This document shows, piece after piece, positions 59,628 through 64,000 of a stretch of DNA of 64,000 nucleotides. The notes beneath the pieces are model-generated. The model was not told the DNA's origin. It saw nothing but the letters and a program-made list of their open reading frames with translations, and ran no database searches. Made by a program: the position numbers and the translations under genes. The DNA comes from Chamaea fasciata (taxonomy: Eukaryota > Chordata > Aves > Passeriformes > Sylviidae), in contig JARCOQ010000003.1 of assembly GCA_029207755.1 (NCBI GenBank), positions 92,830,646 through 92,894,645 of the forward strand, written 5' to 3'. Numbering within the stretch: the stretch's first letter is position 1; every line of letters starts with the position of its first letter.

Positions 59628-59945
59628 TGTGAGTGAAGAGATGAGGTGGATTGAAAACTGGCTGGGCTACCTGATTCAGAGGGTGCTGATCAGCAGAAAC
59701 ATGGAATCAATCTGGAAACCTGTCACTAGTGGTGTACACCAGAGTCCATCTGGACCCCACTTCTATTTGCACATCTACAATAATGACATTTACAATGGGG
59801 TATGAGGAATGCACCCTCAGCAAGTTTGCAGACAAGACAAAACTGGGAGTATTTGATACACCAGATGGGTTTGCTGCCAGCTAGACTAGAGTGACCTCAA
59901 AAGGTTGGAGAAATGGGTAAACAGAAATCTCAGAAATCTGAGCAA
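59628..59945 (+). mobile_element. CR1 LINE fragment, reverse-transcriptase core, sense, inactivated
   Basis: From ATG-AGG-TGG at 59641 the frame reads the CR1 stretch RWIENWLG...QRVLIS, then WKPVTSGV, then HQSPSGP where an active CR1 enzyme has PQGSVLGP, then a FINDLD-equivalent with decayed residues, and meets a TGA near 59803. A shifted frame continues with ECTLSKFADKTKLG (about 59808-59850), where the second catalytic Asp is replaced by Lys. The element thus has a stop, a frameshift, a damaged PQG loop and a damaged catalytic box. It ends near 59945 without the 3' tail. Confidence 0.88.
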
Positions 59946-62900
59946 AGGTAGGAAATGTAGAGAATCAGCAGTGTCAGCTTGTTTTGCACCTCTTCTGTCT
60001 TACATTTTTCTTATGGCTGGCAAAGTAAATTAGCCAATTTGATGCTTTTCTGTATTACCCCATCACAATTCAGAGGGTTCTGGCTTTGAGTTCAAAGGAG
60101 CATAAATCAGAGTACATGTTTTTGTGAAATTTATTCTGACTTAGGAGACAGCAAAATTATAATGTTTTCTGGGTTTTCTTCCCATTTTTATTTGCTTCAA
60201 CTTCAGTGTTTCTCCCCCGTGCATTTTTATTATGTTTTCTGAATAAAAACTGAAGTGGTGACTTCTGAAATACCCATCTGATTACCTTTTAAAATTTTTA
60301 CTTATAATGGTGTGTCCTTGATGTCTTTTATAATGCAAATAGGAAAGGATGACAAAACCTCAAAAAGATGTCTTGTGAAAAAAGTATAATTAATAAATCT
60401 CAGTAGGTTGTCTTCATTTTGATAGGTTCGTTGATTTCATGCTACATTTTGCAGTGAAACATAGACTGTCCAAACATAAAAGGAATGATTTCCCAAAAGA
60501 ATAAAGTAGAAAATATCTTAAAGAAGTATCAACATCTTGCAACTGGGACAGAATCACCATCCACCAGCTCCTTCTTTAAGGTAACAAAGTAAGGATGTGA
60601 CAGCTAACATGATGAATCAATGTATGACCTTGCAGTCTTGTCAGCTAGAAAGCAAAAGGAAGCCAGAAGAGTTATTTGTTCTCTATAAACATATTCTGGA
60701 AGGAAAAAAAAAATCAATATCTTAAAATCACAAATGCTACTGAGTAACCCAAAAATGCAAATATAGATCAAATCACATTTTCTCTAATAAAAACCTCTTA
60801 CAAGGACAAGACTGAATTTTTTTTCAATGCAATTGGTTTCTTTTACAAATAGCATTTTAGAAATTTTATTTTTATGTAATTGCACAGTATCCTAGTTGCA
60901 GCCACAGCTTACCAAAATATATAATGAATGAAGAAGTTAAATACTGTAAAACATTACAACTGCATTTTTAGAACTCAGCAATAATAGATTTTAGCCATGA
61001 TTTGGAAAAATATCTTTGAAAGGTGACCAAAATGCTTCCTCTATCTGTGATATCTGTCCAAGATCTCGTCTACTAACAGGAGTAGCTGAATGAAAACACT
61101 AAGCTCAAGGAAAGGAATTTAAGTTCTCACATGTCTCTGAGCTCAGGTTTTCGAATGAGAACAAAGGGTCTGATGCTTCCAGTCATCTGAGACACACAGC
61201 ATAGAAAATTCTGAAATTTTCTACAAAAAAGAGCTTAATATTTTAAGTCATGTTGGAAAGACCACTGTTTTCCTTGTAGCTAGCAATTAAGTCAATAGAA
61301 CACTTTCCTTGAGTGCAAGAGAATTTTATTTGAATTGTGACAGCTTGAAGGTGGAGTTGAACCATATTTGTCTCTGTTTCTTGATTAAATATCATTCTTT
61401 ATGCAGATCTTCTTCTGCTTATTTTTATATCAGTTTGTGTTGACCACAACAGCTGAGTCTGCATTACTCTTTGCAACTCCAAAGCCAAGTAGTCTATGGA
61501 ATGAAACCTTGAGTTTTACCCCAGAGCTGTATTCATCATCTCTCCTCAGCTATATCAAGGAGCTCTTGGAATCAGCTAGGGATCTAACTGAAAACAATTA
61601 TTTTGAAATATTCCATAATAACATTATATTTTGCCATAATATGTTTATCACTGATGATATAACTGTTTACATAACTAAGAGAGTCAATGACTTGACTTTA
61701 TTACTTTTTATCACAATGCTTTTCTTAATAATCCTTTAGTGATGAAACTGTGATCAGATAAGCAGTTGCTGCTTCATAAGAGAATTCAAGCAAGTGACCA
61801 TTTGGTCAGTGATCTCTCTTAGAATTTTTCTTGAGGCCTGAAGCTTTGAGAAGTGAGTTAGTTATGATAATTGCAAGGAATATTTTGATAAGCATGAAGA
61901 TTTTTTTATATGTTTTTATACTGTTTTCTAAATGGTTGTTATTAGTAAAATGGCATTGCTCTCATCTTGCATGTGTTTTTCTTTCATATTTTCCTCAGAA
62001 AGAGGCCTTTGTGGCAGATATTATCCTAATAGGGAAATAATTTTTATGTATACTGTTACACAAATAGTTTAAGGTTGTTGCATATAGTGCATATACATAT
62101 ATGGTACTGTATATAATAATGAAAGCTCAAATCTATGTGTGTTTGGAGCTGAAATCCCTGTGGTGTCCTGAAGAAATTATTTATCTCATTTCTCTTTCAA
62201 TCTCCAAGGAAATACCTTTCCTAGCAAAGGCAGAAGTAGACTTATACCTTTCTGTGAAAAACACTGTTACATGAATTGCTCATTCCAGCTGTTTCTCAGA
62301 GTTTCAGATTCTTTAGCTATTCTGCATTCTAGTTTTAAATGGAAGAACATGTTTTGAACTTGATAAAAATTTGGAGAGAGCAAAGCAAGGAGAGAGGAAA
62401 AAAAATCTAGGGCACTTACTCAATGGGAAACAAATAACTGGAATGCTGTCATGTCGAAAAAGACATGTAGTTGACTGATGGCAAAATGGTCTGAGGTTCC
62501 AGTACTATGTGAAGGATTAAGAGGCTACACACTGAATATAAAAGACCAAATGTTGCATTATATGGTACAGTTTTGAATGTAGCAAAAGGAATTGGGAGAA
62601 AAAGCCTGTGGGGCAAGAAAGCTTGCCTATAGAAGGGCAACTTCAGTGATCCAGTTATGGAGGAAAAGGTGTACAAAAAAAGGACTAAGGGCTGACTGAT
62701 ATAAACACTGATAAAATTATCAATGAAAGATCAGTAGCATATTATACATAATGTGCTCACCTACACACACCGGGCAACAGGGGGATTATTACTCTGAAAT
62801 AGGATTAAATAAAACAATATTAATTTGAAAATAAATCAGATTAGGCCCTCTATCATACAATGATGCCTATCAAGTGGATAATCTGAAAGCTATAAAAGCA

Positions 62901-64000
62901 TCTCTCTGGAGTTTTTTCTCCTCACCTATACCACATACTTCTATGAAACTTGTAAGAATTTAATTTTTTTCTACCTTTCACTCACTGTACAACTTTTCAA
63001 ATGGAAAGAAGATAAACACAAGAAGAGTATGAAGTGTTGTTATGTCACTTTTATAGTACTGGTCATGATTCTTATGCCAAAGGCCATTTTCCTACAAGTA
63101 TCCCAAATTACTTTTAAGGCATTTTTCCTTACTGTCAAGGGAATGTTTCCACTTTGGTTTTCATGTCATACCTAAAAGATATATCTAGCCAAATATTTAA
63201 ATGTTCTTAGGACCTTAGTTCAATGACTATTCAAACTGTGCTGTTGGATGATTCAGTGGTATTTTCCTTTCATAAGAGTTTCTGACTTTCTTGAAAAATT
63301 TGTCACCAATTATCAACCAGAAACTCTTCAGTTAAAGAAAGGGAAAATAGTTTGTCTCATAATGTCAAATATCCTTCTGTCTTTGTATTGACTTATGAAG
63401 ACTCTCTCTGGTTTAAACATAGTTGCAGCTGTAGCAGGGCTTCTGCCCCTGCCACAGGAAAGCTTTTCTATTGTTTGTTAGCTGGTGCAGTAACTCAGGG
63501 CATCTTTTTTTAATATGAGACCCACATAAGCCCTGTTGATAGACAGTTTGCCTTCTACTGAGTTATTTTGGCCCCATGGGATTGGTGCTTTCAGCTGGCA
63601 GTAAGCATCTTGCTGTGGAAGCAGATATGGGAAGATAAGATGGAATTTCTGACTGACAGACACTTCACTTTACAAACTATAAAAGCTACACTTTCACAAA
63701 GCAGAAATCTTCTGCACATTTCCTGGAATGTGTGGAGTCTTTTATGGTGACTTTCATGGTTACTCTTCCAGAGGTTAACTGTAAGGACTCTGTGTACACC
63801 ATCATCAATTTAGTGGCAAGTTACATTGACTCCTAATCTGTACTATTTCTGTGCTAGCCATAAACAGGTACCTTTATGTTGTGCACTATTTAATGTAATC
63901 TACTAGTAGTTCTTTTGTTTCATACTGTGTAGTAAGTAACTGTGCTTAAGGCCTTTTGTCTGTTAATCTCCTGTCTATAAAGTAAAAACTCATTTTATAA
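59946..64000. other. 4 kb unique AT-rich DNA to the window end
   Basis: No element, RNA gene or supported exon is seen. The frame at 61401-61739 (112 codons) starts with a Phe/Leu-rich hydrophobic stretch and ends with another; this could mimic a signal peptide and membrane segment but comes from T-rich DNA. Short frames at 61831-62040, 62449-62676 and 63478-63663 are unsupported. Confidence 0.55.

Noticed and set aside
1..64000. CRISPR array, prokaryotic operon or phage-like system
   Set aside because: No regularly spaced repeats of 25-40 bases, no ribosome-binding sites or closely packed frames; all repeats found are vertebrate retroelements or simple repeats.

Overview
The window reads as vertebrate, almost certainly avian, nuclear DNA, and I find no protein-coding gene in it that I can support. 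The base is AT-rich and poor in CpG, and the reading frames are short and mostly closed. The dispersed repeats are those of a bird: many truncated CR1 LINE copies, several still ending in the ATTCTATGATTCT-type CR1 tail or carrying pieces of the CR1 reverse transcriptase, plus solo LTRs of endogenous retroviruses, three with exact 5-bp target-site duplications and one with a near-exact pair. The LTR types suggest a songbird or close relative, but that last step is from memory and not proved here. The window is best read as intergenic or deep intronic DNA.

Layout. 0-9.6 kb: mostly unique AT-rich DNA with an antisense CR1 reverse-transcriptase fragment (0.6-1.4 kb), an LTR-like piece (3.35-3.66 kb), a long TA microsatellite (4.7 kb) and a 9-bp tandem repeat (6.85 kb). 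9.6-13.2 kb: a dense transposable-element cluster (CR1 minus, GC-rich ERV-like block, CR1 tail plus, CR1 plus, a further avian dispersed repeat). 15.9-16.6 kb: a sense CR1 reverse-transcriptase fragment. 17.5-18.0 kb: solo LTR A. 20.2-21.2 kb: unclassified ERV-like DNA. 21.6-22.3 kb: two abutting antisense CR1 tails. 27.9-28.3 kb: another antisense CR1 tail. 28.3-37.9 kb: a long stretch with no transposable element that I recognise. 38.0-38.5 kb: an old degraded ERVL-type LTR (E). 43.8-44.5 kb: a striking strand-asymmetric T/G then C/T tract. 47.4-50.0 kb: LTR B, a further LTR candidate, a CR1 tail scrap and solo LTR D. 54.7-55.2 kb: LTR C, a near copy of LTR A. 58.3-58.8 kb: an unassigned minus-strand open frame of 157 codons. 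59.6-59.9 kb: a broken sense CR1 reverse-transcriptase fragment. 60-64 kb: unique AT-rich DNA.

No genes act together here. The biology visible is retroelement history: CR1 copies of several ages that are all 5'-truncated and dead, and solo LTRs that keep recognisable promoter parts (TATA-like box, GC box, AP-1 sites, duplicated U3 motif). The best candidates for something undescribed are the 58.3-58.8 kb frame, the duplicated U3 motif shared by LTRs A, B and C, the 43.8-44.5 kb asymmetric tract with a G-quadruplex motif, and a possible orphan exon at 40.82-41.15 kb. No CRISPR array, rRNA, tRNA or prokaryotic-type system is present.
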